Below, piece after piece: positions 1-8,366 of a stretch of 36,362 nt of DNA; within the stretch, counting starts at the first letter, position 1; the number at the start of each line of letters is the position of its first letter. The notes below the pieces were generated by a model. It saw only the letters and a list, made by a program, of their open reading frames with translations, was not told the origin of the DNA and made no database searches. The stretch lies in contig JAIPCZ010000027.1 in assembly GCA_021737975.1 (NCBI GenBank), forward strand, positions 1 through 36,362, given 5' to 3'. This DNA comes from Polaromonas sp. GTDB lineage: Bacteria > Pseudomonadota > Gammaproteobacteria > Burkholderiales > Burkholderiaceae_C. A program made the position numbers and the translations under genes.

Positions 1-276
1 TGCTTTCTTCCTAGAAAAATTCACGCAATGACACGTGAGGGGTTTGTTGTACAACAGTGGCACGAACAGAAGAATAAGCGCAATTGCGCGTCAAACGTTT
101 TCCTCTATCCCCAAAGGGATAGAAAGCCGCGAGGTCAATTCTGCGGCCTTATTCCCTCGGGGATAGCGCGCACGCCAGACCTCCATTGTGCGGCTGCTCT
201 TGCCGTATCCTCGGATGCAGGCACCGGCGATTTTGCGGAGCCAGCTGCTCATTTTTTCCTGATCTGATTGAACACC
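1..276. other. Spacer upstream of dgcN, no convincing gene
   Basis: I see no supportable gene here. The short open frames in both directions lack a ribosome binding site and resemble no family. The stretch contains a perfect 12-bp palindrome (TGTTGTACAACA, 45-56), a perfect 7-bp hairpin (CTATCCC/GGGATAG, 105-122) and a GCCGC/GCGGC pair just after it. It probably holds the dgcN promoter and perhaps regulatory sites for a gene to the left of the window. Confidence 0.5.
45..56. promoter_or_regulatory. 12-bp perfect palindrome, possible GntR-type operator
   Basis: TGTTGTACAACA is its own reverse complement. A TTGT-ACAA core is typical of sites bound by FCD-subfamily GntR repressors, so it may be an operator. 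It lies about 220 bp before dgcN, which is far for direct repression, so it may serve a gene outside the window. Assignment to a regulator family is inference. Confidence 0.35.
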
Positions 277-1284
277 ATGCACCAACTTCGTAAACCCTAT
301 TTGCTTTTTCTGGGCGATGTGACCCTGAAATCGGATGCAAAGACAGCATTTGGCCTGCGCGATTGGTGCGGCTCTGATGTGATCGGCGAATGGAGCCTGC
401 CCGAGGCCACGGTGAGCCTGGACTTGCCCAGGCTGTCCCCGGCACAGGCTGCCCGCCAGGGCGCCGGCTCCATCGTGCTTGGTGTGGCGGCGGTCGGCGG
501 TGTCTTGCCCACTCAATGGCTGTCCGAGCTCGAGAGCGCGCTGGATGCCGGCCTCGATGTCGTCAGCGGACAGCACTCACGCCTGACCTCCTTTCCGAGC
601 CTGGTGGCGGCCGCGCAACGCGGCGGTGCGCGCCTGATCGACGTTCGCCACTCCGACCAGACCTACCCGGCCGGCGACGGGCGAAAACGCACAGGCAAGC
701 GGGTGCTGACCGTCGGCACAGACTGCGCACTTGGCAAAAAATACACCGCCCTGGCATTAACCAGGGCGCTGCAGTCCAAGGGCGTCGCGGCCACCTTTCG
801 TGCCACCGGGCAGACCGGCGTGATGATTGCCGGTGAAGGCGTGGCGATCGATGCGGTCATTGCTGATTTTGTCGCCGGCGCGGCCGAGCAGCTCTCGCCC
901 GACAATGCCCCCGACCACTGGGATGTGATTGAAGGCCAGGGCGCGCTTTTTCACCCCGCCTATGCCGGCGTCACCCTGGGGCTGCTGCACGGCTCTCAAC
1001 CCGATGCACTGGTCTTGTGCCACGATCCCTCCCGCGACACCATCGAAACCTACCCCGATTTCCCGATTCCCGACCTGCAAGTCGCCATTGACCGCTATGT
1101 GGAGGCAGCACGCCTGACCAACCGCGCGGTGCGCTGTGTGGGCCTGAGCATCAACTCGTCCACGCTGTCCGATGCCGAATGGGCCCGCTATGCCAGCGAG
1201 CTCTCGGAAAAACTGCAACTGCCCGTGGTCGACCCGATGCGGGGTGGCGTCGACGCACTGGCTGCGGCCCTGATGACCCCATGA
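277..1284 (+). CDS. dgcN: D-glutamate N-acetyltransferase DgcN (DUF1611 family)
   Basis: 335-residue DUF1611 protein. Members paired with DgcA acetylate D-glutamate, the first step in converting it to L-glutamate; the N-acetyl-D-glutamate is then racemised by the neighbour. Visible marks are the N-terminal KPYLLFLGD segment, a P-loop-like GTDCALGKKYT at about residues 147-157, GQTGVMIAG at about 178-186, and VIEGQGALFHPAYAGVT followed by HGSQPDALVLCH at about 217-250, all typical of the family. I chose the ATG at 277. A TTG three codons upstream (268) is in frame, but neither start has a clear Shine-Dalgarno sequence. The stop overlaps the dgcA start by ATGA, so the two are almost certainly co-translated. 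Acetyltransferase function is taken from family knowledge, not proven here. Confidence 0.85.
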   Translation: MHQLRKPYLLFLGDVTLKSDAKTAFGLRDWCGSDVIGEWSLPEATVSLDLPRLSPAQAARQGAGSIVLGVAAVGGVLPTQWLSELESALDAGLDVVSGQHSRLTSFPSLVAAAQRGGARLIDVRHSDQTYPAGDGRKRTGKRVLTVGTDCALGKKYTALALTRALQSKGVAATFRATGQTGVMIAGEGVAIDAVIADFVAGAAEQLSPDNAPDHWDVIEGQGALFHPAYAGVTLGLLHGSQPDALVLCHDPSRDTIETYPDFPIPDLQVAIDRYVEAARLTNRAVRCVGLSINSSTLSDAEWARYASELSEKLQLPVVDPMRGGVDALAAALMTP

Positions 1285-2264
1285 TCAAATGCCGGATGCG
1301 CCCCGAGCGCTGGGAAATGACCGAGCCATTCGAGATCTCGCGCGAAGTCATCACCCACCAGCCCGTCCTGCTGGTCAGCTTGCACGATGACCAGGGCCGC
1401 ACCGGCCGCGCCGAGGCGGCGGGCATCGACTACGAAGGCGAGACACCGGACACCATGCTGGCGCAAATCACCGCGGTGCTGCCCCGACTGCACGACGCCA
1501 TCAGCCGGCAGGAACTGCAGCAAATGCTTCCGGCCGGCGGCGCGCGCAACGCGCTCGATTGCGCGCTGTGGGACCTGCGGGCCAAACAAAGCGGAATTCC
1601 TGTTTGGCAAGCGGCAGGACTGTCGCCATGGCAACCCGTGACCACAGCATTCACCATCGGGCTGGGCGACGAGGCCACCACGCGCCGCAAGGCGCGCGAA
1701 GCCCGCCACTACCCGCTGCTCAAACTGAAGGTGGATTCCCGTCGCCACCTGGACATCGTCCACATGGTCCGCGAAGAACATCCGCAAGCGCGCCTGGTGG
1801 TCGACGCCAACCAGTCGTGGACGCTGGCGCTGCTTAAGGACCTGCTGCCGCAACTGGCCCATGCCGGTGTCGAAATGGTCGAGCAGCCGCTGGCCAAAGG
1901 CATGGATGCCGAACTGGACCAACTGCATTCACCGCTGCCACTGGCCGCTGACGAGTCCTGCACCGACCGCTCATCGTTGGCGCAACTGGTCGGTCGCTAC
2001 CAATACATCAACATCAAACTGGACAAATGCGGCGGTCTGACCGAAGGCCTGACGCTGGCCGACCAGGCCGCCCGCCTGGGGCTGGGCCTGATGGTTGGGA
2101 ATATGTGCGGCACATCGCTGGCCATGGCGCCGGCGTTTTTGTTGGCGCAGCGCTGTGCCTATGTCGATCTGGACGGGCCCCTGCTGCAAAAGCTGGACCG
2201 GGCGCATCCGCTGCGGTATCACCACGGCGTCATTGACCCGCCAGATCCCCAACTCTGGGGTTGA
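1281..2264 (+). CDS. dgcA: N-acetyl-D-glutamate racemase DgcA (enolase superfamily)
   Basis: 327-residue member of the dipeptide-epimerase branch of the mandelate racemase/muconate-lactonising group of enolases. In this pairing it is expected to racemise N-acetyl-D-glutamate to the L form, giving a route for D-glutamate from cell-wall turnover. Catalytic and metal residues are in order: the KLK pair (K148/K150), DAN (D175, N177), EQP (E201), DES (D224) and the second lysine in KLDKCGG (K249). The capping domain occupies the first ~115 residues. The start at 1281 gives an ATGA overlap with dgcN and a normal N-terminus; in-frame extension upstream would lie inside dgcN. By sequence alone it could also be an L-Ala-D/L-Glu epimerase, but the dgcN neighbour favours DgcA. 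Confidence 0.85.
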   Translation: MIKCRMRPERWEMTEPFEISREVITHQPVLLVSLHDDQGRTGRAEAAGIDYEGETPDTMLAQITAVLPRLHDAISRQELQQMLPAGGARNALDCALWDLRAKQSGIPVWQAAGLSPWQPVTTAFTIGLGDEATTRRKAREARHYPLLKLKVDSRRHLDIVHMVREEHPQARLVVDANQSWTLALLKDLLPQLAHAGVEMVEQPLAKGMDAELDQLHSPLPLAADESCTDRSSLAQLVGRYQYINIKLDKCGGLTEGLTLADQAARLGLGLMVGNMCGTSLAMAPAFLLAQRCAYVDLDGPLLQKLDRAHPLRYHHGVIDPPDPQLWG

Positions 2265-2279
2265 ATGCCCCGAGGATCG

Positions 2280-3113
2280 TCAGGCCGACCAGTTTACGGT
2301 GCCGGTCCAGGCGGTGGCGAGCACGACGATTCCAAAGACAATCCGGTAATAGGCAAAGCCGACAAAGCTGTGGCTGGCGATGTAGCGCAGCAGCCAGCGA
2401 ATACACAACCAGGCGCTCAGAAAAGACATCGCCAGCCCGACGCCAAACACCGGGGTGTCTGCCCAGGACAGCAGGGCACGGTCCTTGTAAAGGCTGTAGG
2501 CGCCCGCGCCGATCAGCGTGGGAATGGCCAGGTAGAAGGAGAAATCGGTGGCAGCCCTGCGGCTCAGGCCGAACAACATGCCGCCAATGATGGTGGCGCC
2601 GCTGCGGCTCATGCCCGGAATCATGGCCGTGCACTGCGCCAGGCCGACCTTGAGCGCGTCCAGGGCGGTCATCGACTCGACATCATGAACACGCGTGGCT
2701 GAAGGCTTGTTTTGCTGGCGCCGCTCGGCCCAGAGGATGATAAAGCCCCCGATGATGAACATGCTGGCCACCACCACCGGCGTGAACAGATGCGCCTTGA
2801 TCGCCTTGCCGTACAGCAAACCCAGAATCACCGCCGGAAAAAATGCGATCAGCACATTGAGGGCAAAACGCTGCGCCTGCTTTTCGGTGGGCAGCGCCAG
2901 CACGGTGTCGCGTATCTTTTGCCAGTACACCAGGATCACGGCAAAAATCGCGCCGGTCTGGATGGCGATGTCGAACACCTTGGCCTTTTCATCGTCGAAA
3001 CCCAGCAGGGCCCCGGCCAAAATCAGATGCCCGGTGCTCGAAATCGGCAAAAACTCGGTCAGCCCTTCCACCACGCCCATGATGGCGGCCTTGATCAGCA
3101 AAACAATATCCAC
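2280..3113 (-). CDS. uppP: Undecaprenyl-diphosphatase UppP (BacA)
   Basis: 277-residue integral membrane phosphatase that recycles undecaprenyl pyrophosphate to the monophosphate carrier lipid used for peptidoglycan, LPS and other envelope polymers; raised dosage gives bacitracin resistance. Both signature loops are present: [14 protein letters not shown] near residues 16-29 and [10 protein letters not shown] at 166-175, containing the catalytic Glu, Ser and Arg residues of the family. About eight hydrophobic segments are visible. Translation starts at GTG (3111-3113) with a good AGGAG six bases upstream. The gene converges on dgcA, leaving only a 15-bp gap with no obvious strong terminator. 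Confidence 0.95.
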   Translation of the reverse strand: MDIVLLIKAAIMGVVEGLTEFLPISSTGHLILAGALLGFDDEKAKVFDIAIQTGAIFAVILVYWQKIRDTVLALPTEKQAQRFALNVLIAFFPAVILGLLYGKAIKAHLFTPVVVASMFIIGGFIILWAERRQQNKPSATRVHDVESMTALDALKVGLAQCTAMIPGMSRSGATIIGGMLFGLSRRAATDFSFYLAIPTLIGAGAYSLYKDRALLSWADTPVFGVGLAMSFLSAWLCIRWLLRYIASHSFVGFAYYRIVFGIVVLATAWTGTVNWSA

Positions 3114-3180
3114 GCAAGCTCCTATACACGCGGCAGATTATCGCTGCCCGCCTGCGCCGCCCAAGAGCAAGCAGATCGCC

Positions 3181-3783
3181 CTACTTGATCAAAGCCTGCA
3201 CCGCGCGGAACTGCGGCGCCTCGGCGCTGCGCAGCCACTCGAACGCCACCATCTCGGTGGTCACCAGTTCGGCGCCGGCACCGGCCAGGCGGTCGAAAGC
3301 GGCGTCACGGTTGCGCTCGGTGCGCGAACTGCAGGCGTCGGTCACGACCCACACCTCGAACTCGTCCTCGAGCAAATGCAGCGCGGTCTGCATCAGGCAC
3401 ACATGGGCCTCGCAGCCGGCAATCACGATGCTGCTGCGCTCGGTGGGCGTGTTCGACGGCTTCTGCAGGTGTTTGGGCAGGCTGCGGGCATTGCCGGCCG
3501 GCGCCTTCACCGGCGGGCGCAGCCACTCGCCCAAGCCCTCTTCGACCCCGCTGAACTGCATCTTGGCCAGCGTGCGCTGGCACAGGGCGCGCAGCTCGGG
3601 CGGGTTCGCGCCAAGTTTGGACGGATTCTGCTCCGTGCCCCACACCGGCACCTGCATCAATTGGGCGACCTGCGCCAGCCGCATGGCATTGGCCAGCACC
3701 AGCGGCGCCTCAAAAATGGCGGGCATCAGGCGGGTCTGGTAGTCGACCAGCACCAGTTGGGAGAGTTCGGATTCAAGCAGCAT
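3181..3783 (-). CDS. Isochorismatase-fold cysteine hydrolase
   Basis: 200-residue cysteine hydrolase of the isochorismatase/YcaC fold. The probable triad is Asp14 (VLVDYQ), Lys74 (TLAKMQF) and Cys129 in GCEAHVC, followed by the usual MQTALHLL helix and the VTDACSSR strand-turn. Family members hydrolyse isochorismate, nicotinamide, carbamoyl or ureido compounds; the substrate cannot be read from the sequence, and the neighbours (uppP, a secreted peptidase) do not suggest one. It begins with ATG at 3783 with only a weak purine stretch upstream. The gap to uppP is 67 bp, so the pair may be co-transcribed. Confidence 0.85.
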   Translation of the reverse strand: MLLESELSQLVLVDYQTRLMPAIFEAPLVLANAMRLAQVAQLMQVPVWGTEQNPSKLGANPPELRALCQRTLAKMQFSGVEEGLGEWLRPPVKAPAGNARSLPKHLQKPSNTPTERSSIVIAGCEAHVCLMQTALHLLEDEFEVWVVTDACSSRTERNRDAAFDRLAGAGAELVTTEMVAFEWLRSAEAPQFRAVQALIK

Positions 3784-3847
3784 GGCGGACTTTCAAAAAT
3801 GAATAACGAAGTATGCCCGGATTAAACCGCAGGTTGGTTCCTTTGAC

Positions 3848-3875
3848 TGTCATGCGAACACGATCCGGCATGACA
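3848..3875. repeat. 8-bp inverted repeat, degenerate copy of a dispersed palindrome
   Basis: TGTCATGC and GCATGACA form a perfect 8-bp inverted repeat around a 12-nt core containing CGATCCG. The ends and core match the 30-bp palindromic repeats at 4967-5042 and 20538-20608. It overlaps the first unit of the 20-bp tandem array that follows. Confidence 0.55.
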
Positions 3876-3946
3876 ACAAGGAGGATGGGATGACAGCAAG
3901 GAGCCCGGGGTGACAACAGGAAGCCGGGTCGACGGCGACAATGGAA
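3867..3946. repeat. 20-bp tandem repeat, three good units plus one decayed
   Basis: Units at 3867-3886, 3887-3906 and 3907-3926 share the pattern GG-ATGACAACAAGGAG with a few substitutions. The fourth position (3927-3946) retains only traces. The repeat lies in the spacer between the isochorismatase-like gene and the NlpC/P60 peptidase gene. Confidence 0.75.
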
Positions 3947-4028
3947 TTAATATTATTCAAATAAATCAATAATTTAAGCGTACTTTCTCGAATTCAATTT
4001 AAGTGTTTAAAGTGTGTAAACTACGGCC

Positions 4029-4604
4029 ATGCGAATCGCCTTCCTTGTGTCATCCCTGTTGCTTGCCGCAAGTGTGCACGCTGCGCCGGCGGATGCGCCT
4101 GATGACATGGGGCGTTTTCTCAGTGACAAGGGCCTGCTCGCCCAGATGGACCAACTGCGCCAGAGGGTGACCACCAAGGCGTCTGACCTGGTGGTCAACG
4201 CGCTGGGTTTCTTGGGCGTGCCCTACAAAATGGGCGGCAACAGCGTCGAAACCGGCTTCGATTGCAGCGGTTTTGTCAAAGCCATGTACGAACAAACCGT
4301 GGGCCTGATCCTGCCGCGCAAGGCCGAACAGCAGGCCGCAGCCACCCAGAAAATTGACCGATCTGAATTGCAGCCCGGCGACCTCGTGTTCTTCAACACC
4401 CTGCGCCGCGCCTTCAGCCATGTGGGCATCTACATCGGTGACGGCAAATTCATCCATTCCCCCAAACCCGGCGCGCAGGTGCGGGTGGAAAGCATGGGGC
4501 TTTCTTATTGGAGCCATCGCTTCGACGGCGCGCGACGCGTCACGCCTCTGGAAAGCGGCAACGCCCTTCTCGGCGCAGTCTCGGAAGAACCCGCACTGCG
4601 CTGA
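4029..4604 (+). CDS. Secreted NlpC/P60 (C40) peptidoglycan endopeptidase
   Basis: 191-residue cell-wall hydrolase, expected to cut the D-Glu-meso-DAP bond in the periplasm. A signal peptide spans about residues 1-18 (hydrophobic LVSSLLLAAS, cleavage near VHA/AP). The catalytic domain contains the nucleophile in FDCSGFV (Cys79), the base in SHVGIYIG (His131) and a third polar residue in FIHS (His143); LQPGDLVFF precedes the His as usual. There is no SH3 or LysM targeting domain. The region upstream is AT-rich with a possible TAAACT -10 only about a dozen bases before the ATG and no Shine-Dalgarno, so the mRNA leader may be very short. It is a stand-alone gene facing a convergent small gene. 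Confidence 0.9.
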   Translation: MRIAFLVSSLLLAASVHAAPADAPDDMGRFLSDKGLLAQMDQLRQRVTTKASDLVVNALGFLGVPYKMGGNSVETGFDCSGFVKAMYEQTVGLILPRKAEQQAAATQKIDRSELQPGDLVFFNTLRRAFSHVGIYIGDGKFIHSPKPGAQVRVESMGLSYWSHRFDGARRVTPLESGNALLGAVSEEPALR

Positions 4605-4606
4605 AT

Positions 4607-4924
4607 TCAGCGGAGCTTTTCCCGGGCGTCGGTGACATCCGTGACGTCTTTCACCTCGGCATCAATCACATCCATCGGTGCTGCGCCCCGGCTGTCGCCA
4701 GGCGCCGTGGCCCGGTAAGCCCGCTGCCACAGATCGGCCCGGTGCATCTTGAACACCCAGGGCTGCACCGGCCGGCCAGTCAGTTTGGCCCACAAGGCCC
4801 GCATCAGCCACAGCGTGAGCACCAGGCTGGCGGCAAGCAGCAGGCTCGCCAGAAAAATCAACGCAGCCGCCAGCAGCCCCAGGCGCAAGACCCAGCGCAA
4901 CAATTGTTTTAAGAAGTTATTCAC
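4607..4924 (-). CDS. Small membrane protein of unknown function
   Basis: 105 residues starting at GTG (4922-4924), chosen because AAGGA lies eight bases upstream; the frame stays open further back but only through repeat DNA. The N-terminus is basic (NNFLKQLLRWVLR), then a long hydrophobic stretch (about residues 14-42) that could form one long helix or a tight hairpin, then an aromatic and basic patch (PWVFKMHRADLWQRAYR) and an acidic tail (IDAEVKDVTDVTDAR). I recognise no family. The layout suggests an inner-membrane protein with a cytoplasmic tail. The gene converges with the C40 peptidase gene and ends two bases from it. Confidence 0.65.
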   Translation of the reverse strand: MNNFLKQLLRWVLRLGLLAAALIFLASLLLAASLVLTLWLMRALWAKLTGRPVQPWVFKMHRADLWQRAYRATAPGDSRGAAPMDVIDAEVKDVTDVTDAREKLR

Positions 4925-4966
4925 CTGTCGATTCCTTGTAAGCCCACATTCTCGCCCGTCAAGGTG

Positions 4967-5042
4967 CATGGATTGCGGGTCGCGCCCACAATGACAGGAC
5001 ACAGCCCGGGGGCATGGAATGCGGATCAGGTCCGCAATGACA
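4967..5042. repeat. Pair of 30-bp palindromic repeats in direct orientation
   Basis: Copies at 4967-4996 and 5013-5042 both begin CATGGA and end CAATGACA, with a TGCGGA/TCCGCA type dyad between (perfect in the second copy, decayed in the first). They lie between the dinG stop and the small membrane protein and match the pair at 20538-20608. This is a REP-like interspersed element. Confidence 0.7.
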
Positions 5043-5048
5043 GACACA

Positions 5049-7220
5049 TCAAACGGTCGCAAGCGTCCCTGGCGCGCGTCTTGAAACCGCATAGGGGGGC
5101 AGGCCTTGCAGCATGCGGCGGCCGTAGGCTGTGCTCAGCAGGCGCTTGTCGTAACAAATCACGCGGGCCTGATCGGTTTCGGAGCGGATCGCGCGGCCTG
5201 TCCATTGCAGCAGCTTGATGCCGGTGGCCGGCACCACCAGTTCATTGAACGGATCGCGGCCGGCGCGCTTGAGCCACTCGGAACGCGCTTCCTCGACCGG
5301 GTCCGAGGGCGGGCTGAACGGCAGCTTGGCGATGAACACGGTCTCGCACAGGGTGCCCGGCAAATCCAGCCCCTCGCCAAACGACTGCAGGCCAAAAATC
5401 ACCGAGGCAAAGCCCGCCTCCACGCGCGCCTGGTGGATGCCCAGCAAGCGGCCACGCGCCATCTGCCCCTGCACCAGCACGATCTCGAGCAGGCTCGCGT
5501 CCAGCGCGCTCACAGCCGCCTGCATCTGCACACGCGAGGTGAACAGCACCAGCGCGCCATGCGGCACCTCGCGCAGGTCGCGCAGCAAGGCCGCCACCAT
5601 CTGGGTGGTGTAGAGGTCGACCTGCTTGGGGTCGGCGGCGGTGTCGGCCACCACCAGCTGGCCCTGGGCGCGGTAATCAAACGGGCTCTCCACCGCCAGC
5701 GTGCTCACCTGCGGCAAGCCGGCCAGCCCGGTCTCGCCCAGAAAAAAGTCAAAACTGCCGCAGGTGGTGAGCGACGCCGACGTCACCACGGCACCGCGAA
5801 CATGCTGCCACAGGTGCCGCCGCAGCAAATCGCCGGGCACGATCGGGCAGGCGTGCGCGCTGATCGAGACCAGGCCCGAGCCGGTGTCCGACTTCAGCCA
5901 CTTGGCCAGCGGCGGCTCGTCGGTGCACAGCCAATGCGCGCTCGTGGCCACCACGCTGTTGAGCTTGGGCGCCATCTGGCCCAGCCGGGCGTACTGCACC
6001 GAGCAGTTTGCGGCCTGCGACGGGTCTTCCTTGGCGCGCAACTTCAGCTCGGCGCCCAGGGCCTCGAGCGCGTCCGACAAGGCTGCGGCGTGGCCGTGGA
6101 TCAGCTTGAAAGGCTCCAGCATCGCCTCGGGCACGATGCCGTCCTTGAAACGGAACACCGTGTCGTAACCGGTCGACAGGCCCCGCACCAATTCCAGCGC
6201 CAGCCGGCCGGCGTCCAGCAGCGCGGTCTTGAGCTGCTGCGACAGCGTGGTGACATCCTGCGCCAGCACAAAACCCATCTTCTCGCCGACCTCGATCAGG
6301 ATCCTGGGCAACTTGTCGAGCCAGCGCAAGCCGGTGAGGTCCATGGCGCTGGAAAACTGGTCCAGCGCCACCGCCGGCAAATGGTGGCCCTCGTCGAACA
6401 CCACCAGGCAGTTGTCCAGGTCCGGCAGCGCCTTCATGCCCAACGAGGCCAGCACGAGGTCGTGGTTGGCCACGATCACCTGCGCCTGCGCCAGTTGCAT
6501 GCGCGCCTGGTAATAACTGCAGGCGGAAAAACGCGGGCAATGGCGCGCGGTGCAGGTGTGCCGCTCGGCGGCCACCGTCGACCAGTCGCGCCCCTCGGGC
6601 TGCTCGGCCAGACTGTCGCGGTCACCGTCCCACTTGCCCGCGGCCAGGGCCGACGCCAGCGTTTCGTACAAGGCCACGCGCCGCTCCATGGGGTCCTGCC
6701 AGACCACGCCCCGGTTAGGCTGAAAAGTGCTGGTGGGCTGCGGCGGGCTGGCTTCCTCGTCGCCCTCGAACAATTCTGTTGCGTCTTCCCCGACATGACC
6801 GACCAGGCGCTCCAGCTTGAGCTTGCACACATAACGGCCGCGGCCCTTGGCCAGGGCATAGACAAACGGCGTGTCGATGACGGCCGCCAGCGCCGGCAGG
6901 TCCTTGGTCATCAACTGCTCTTGCAGCGCCACGGTGGCGGTCGACACCACCACCCGCGTCTTGCGCGCCAGTGCCAGCGCCACGGTGGTCGACAGATAAG
7001 CCGCCGACTTGCCAACGCCGGTGCCCGCCTGAATCACCGTGACCGCGCTCTGCGGCTTGTCCTGGTCGCCCAAGCTCACGCCGTGCAAGCTGCTGGCAAT
7101 ACGCTGCGCCATCTCGCGCTGACCGGTGCGCGCCCGAAACCCCGGCGTGGCAGCCACCACCCGGTCAAAAGCCGCCATCGCGACAGCCGCCAACTCAGGC
7201 GCAGGCGCGGAGGTCGACAA
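5049..7220 (-). CDS. dinG: DinG-family ATP-dependent DNA helicase (iron-sulfur, XPD-like)
   Basis: 723-residue superfamily 2 helicase, close to the 716 residues of E. coli DinG. Walker A is AGTGVGKS (65-72) and motif II is DEGH (276-279). Four cysteines suit a 4Fe-4S cluster: Cys132 in RYVCK and Cys223, 228 and 234 in TCTARHCPRFSAC. The C-terminal helicase half includes FGLQSFGEGLDLPG and QWTGRAIRSE. DinG-type enzymes unwind 5'-3' and resolve R-loops and D-loops. The start is a TTG at 7220; upstream there is a pyrimidine-rich stretch rather than a Shine-Dalgarno, so the exact start is uncertain (Met15 at 7178 is an alternative). It is monocistronic as far as can be seen. Confidence 0.9.
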   Translation of the reverse strand: MSTSAPAPELAAVAMAAFDRVVAATPGFRARTGQREMAQRIASSLHGVSLGDQDKPQSAVTVIQAGTGVGKSAAYLSTTVALALARKTRVVVSTATVALQEQLMTKDLPALAAVIDTPFVYALAKGRGRYVCKLKLERLVGHVGEDATELFEGDEEASPPQPTSTFQPNRGVVWQDPMERRVALYETLASALAAGKWDGDRDSLAEQPEGRDWSTVAAERHTCTARHCPRFSACSYYQARMQLAQAQVIVANHDLVLASLGMKALPDLDNCLVVFDEGHHLPAVALDQFSSAMDLTGLRWLDKLPRILIEVGEKMGFVLAQDVTTLSQQLKTALLDAGRLALELVRGLSTGYDTVFRFKDGIVPEAMLEPFKLIHGHAAALSDALEALGAELKLRAKEDPSQAANCSVQYARLGQMAPKLNSVVATSAHWLCTDEPPLAKWLKSDTGSGLVSISAHACPIVPGDLLRRHLWQHVRGAVVTSASLTTCGSFDFFLGETGLAGLPQVSTLAVESPFDYRAQGQLVVADTAADPKQVDLYTTQMVAALLRDLREVPHGALVLFTSRVQMQAAVSALDASLLEIVLVQGQMARGRLLGIHQARVEAGFASVIFGLQSFGEGLDLPGTLCETVFIAKLPFSPPSDPVEEARSEWLKRAGRDPFNELVVPATGIKLLQWTGRAIRSETDQARVICYDKRLLSTAYGRRMLQGLPPYAVSRRAPGTLATV

Positions 7221-7315
7221 GGGGTGACCGGAGGAAATATCGCATCGGGCAATTATCGCCCGGAGGCTTAAGGACTTTCATTGGGTGCTTGATCCGCCAC
7301 CCAGGGGCCCGGAGA

Positions 7316-8296
7316 TCAGTTTGCCAGCGGCAGAGTGATTTGGTCGATACGGGCCAGCAGATCGGGCGTGAGCTTGGGGATGACGTTCACGGCGCCCAGG
7401 TTGTCGTGCAACTGGGCGAGCCTTGACGCGCCGGTGATCACGCTGCTGACCCTCGGGTTGTGCGCCGCCCAGGCGATGGCAAGCTGGCTCAGGCTGCAGC
7501 CCAGATCGTCCGCAACCACCTCCAATGAATTCAATGCGGCGTTCTTGGCCGTGTCAGTCAGTCTTTCCACCAAAAAACCCATGCCGGCGACCGTGCCACG
7601 GCTGTCCGGGGGGATGCCATTGCGGTACTTGCCGGTCAGCAGGCCGCTGGCCAGGGGGCTCCAGGTGGTCAGGCCCAGGCCGATGTCCTCGTAAAGGCGG
7701 GCGTATTCCTGCTCGACGCGCTGGCGATGAAACAGGTGGTACTGCGGCTGCTCCATGACGGGCTTGTGCAGATGGTGCCGGTCGGCAATCTCCCAGGCCG
7801 CGCGAATCTCCTGGGCCGACCACTCGCTGGTGCCCCAGTACAGCGCCTTGCCCGCGCTGATCATGTCGCTCATGGCCCAAACGGTCTCCTCGATGGGCGT
7901 GTGCGGGTCGGGGCGATGGCAGTAAACCAGGTCGATGAAATCGAGCCCCATGCGCTGCAGCGAACCGTCGATGGCGCGCATCAGGTACTTGCGGTTGAGC
8001 GTGTTCTTGCGATTGGGGGCCGTGCTTTCCTTGTCCAGGCCCCAAAAGAATTTTGTTGAAACAACAAAATTGAGGCGTGGCCAATTCAAGGCCTTGATCG
8101 CCGCGCCCATCACGACTTCGCTCTGCCCGCCCGCGTAAGCCTCGGCGTTGTCAAAAAAATTGACCCCCGCATCAAACGCCGCAGCCATCATCTCGCGCGC
8201 GGCGGACGCGTCCACCTGGTTGTGGTACGTGACCCATGAGCCCAAAGAGAGTTCGCTGACCTGCAGGCCACTGCGACCCAGACGCCGGTATTGCAT
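7316..8296 (-). CDS. Aldo/keto reductase, Kv-beta/YghZ-like
   Basis: 326-residue NADPH-dependent oxidoreductase of the aldo/keto reductase superfamily, most like the group containing potassium-channel beta subunits and E. coli YghZ. The N-terminus [17 protein letters not shown] is characteristic. The catalytic tetrad is visible as FFDNAEAY (Asp, Tyr), the Lys in STKFFWG and the His in YCHRPD; the cofactor end is marked by [13 protein letters not shown] and [13 protein letters not shown]. Such enzymes reduce aldehydes such as methylglyoxal, but the substrate here is unknown. Translation starts at ATG with AAGGA six bases upstream. Its upstream region now abuts the IS21 relic, which may have replaced older regulatory DNA. 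Confidence 0.9.
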   Translation of the reverse strand: MQYRRLGRSGLQVSELSLGSWVTYHNQVDASAAREMMAAAFDAGVNFFDNAEAYAGGQSEVVMGAAIKALNWPRLNFVVSTKFFWGLDKESTAPNRKNTLNRKYLMRAIDGSLQRMGLDFIDLVYCHRPDPHTPIEETVWAMSDMISAGKALYWGTSEWSAQEIRAAWEIADRHHLHKPVMEQPQYHLFHRQRVEQEYARLYEDIGLGLTTWSPLASGLLTGKYRNGIPPDSRGTVAGMGFLVERLTDTAKNAALNSLEVVADDLGCSLSQLAIAWAAHNPRVSSVITGASRLAQLHDNLGAVNVIPKLTPDLLARIDQITLPLAN

Positions 8297-8366
8297 GGAA
8301 TGTCCTTGTTCGAGAAAGCGCTATCGTAATACGTCTGCCAAGGGGACATGGTGCGAATTCCGGTGA

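Noticed and set aside
28-267. Small gene upstream of dgcN
   Set aside because: The 79-residue frame has no ribosome binding site, an atypical composition and crosses several hairpins.
2253-2279. Bidirectional terminator between dgcA and uppP
   Set aside because: The CTC-GGGG/CCCC-GAG pairing needs a bulge and has no T-tract on either side, so it is too weak to call.
3867-3946. CRISPR array
   Set aside because: Units are contiguous 20-bp tandem repeats with no unique spacers and no cas genes nearby.
5106-7271. A 721-codon open frame antisense to dinG
   Set aside because: It is the mirror of a GC-rich gene: His/Arg/Gln/Ala-rich translation, no motifs, no ribosome binding site. The opposite strand carries a full DinG domain set.
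7279-7301. Terminator of the aldo/keto reductase gene
   Set aside because: A TGGGTG/CACCCA stem exists, but no T-run follows it on the minus strand.
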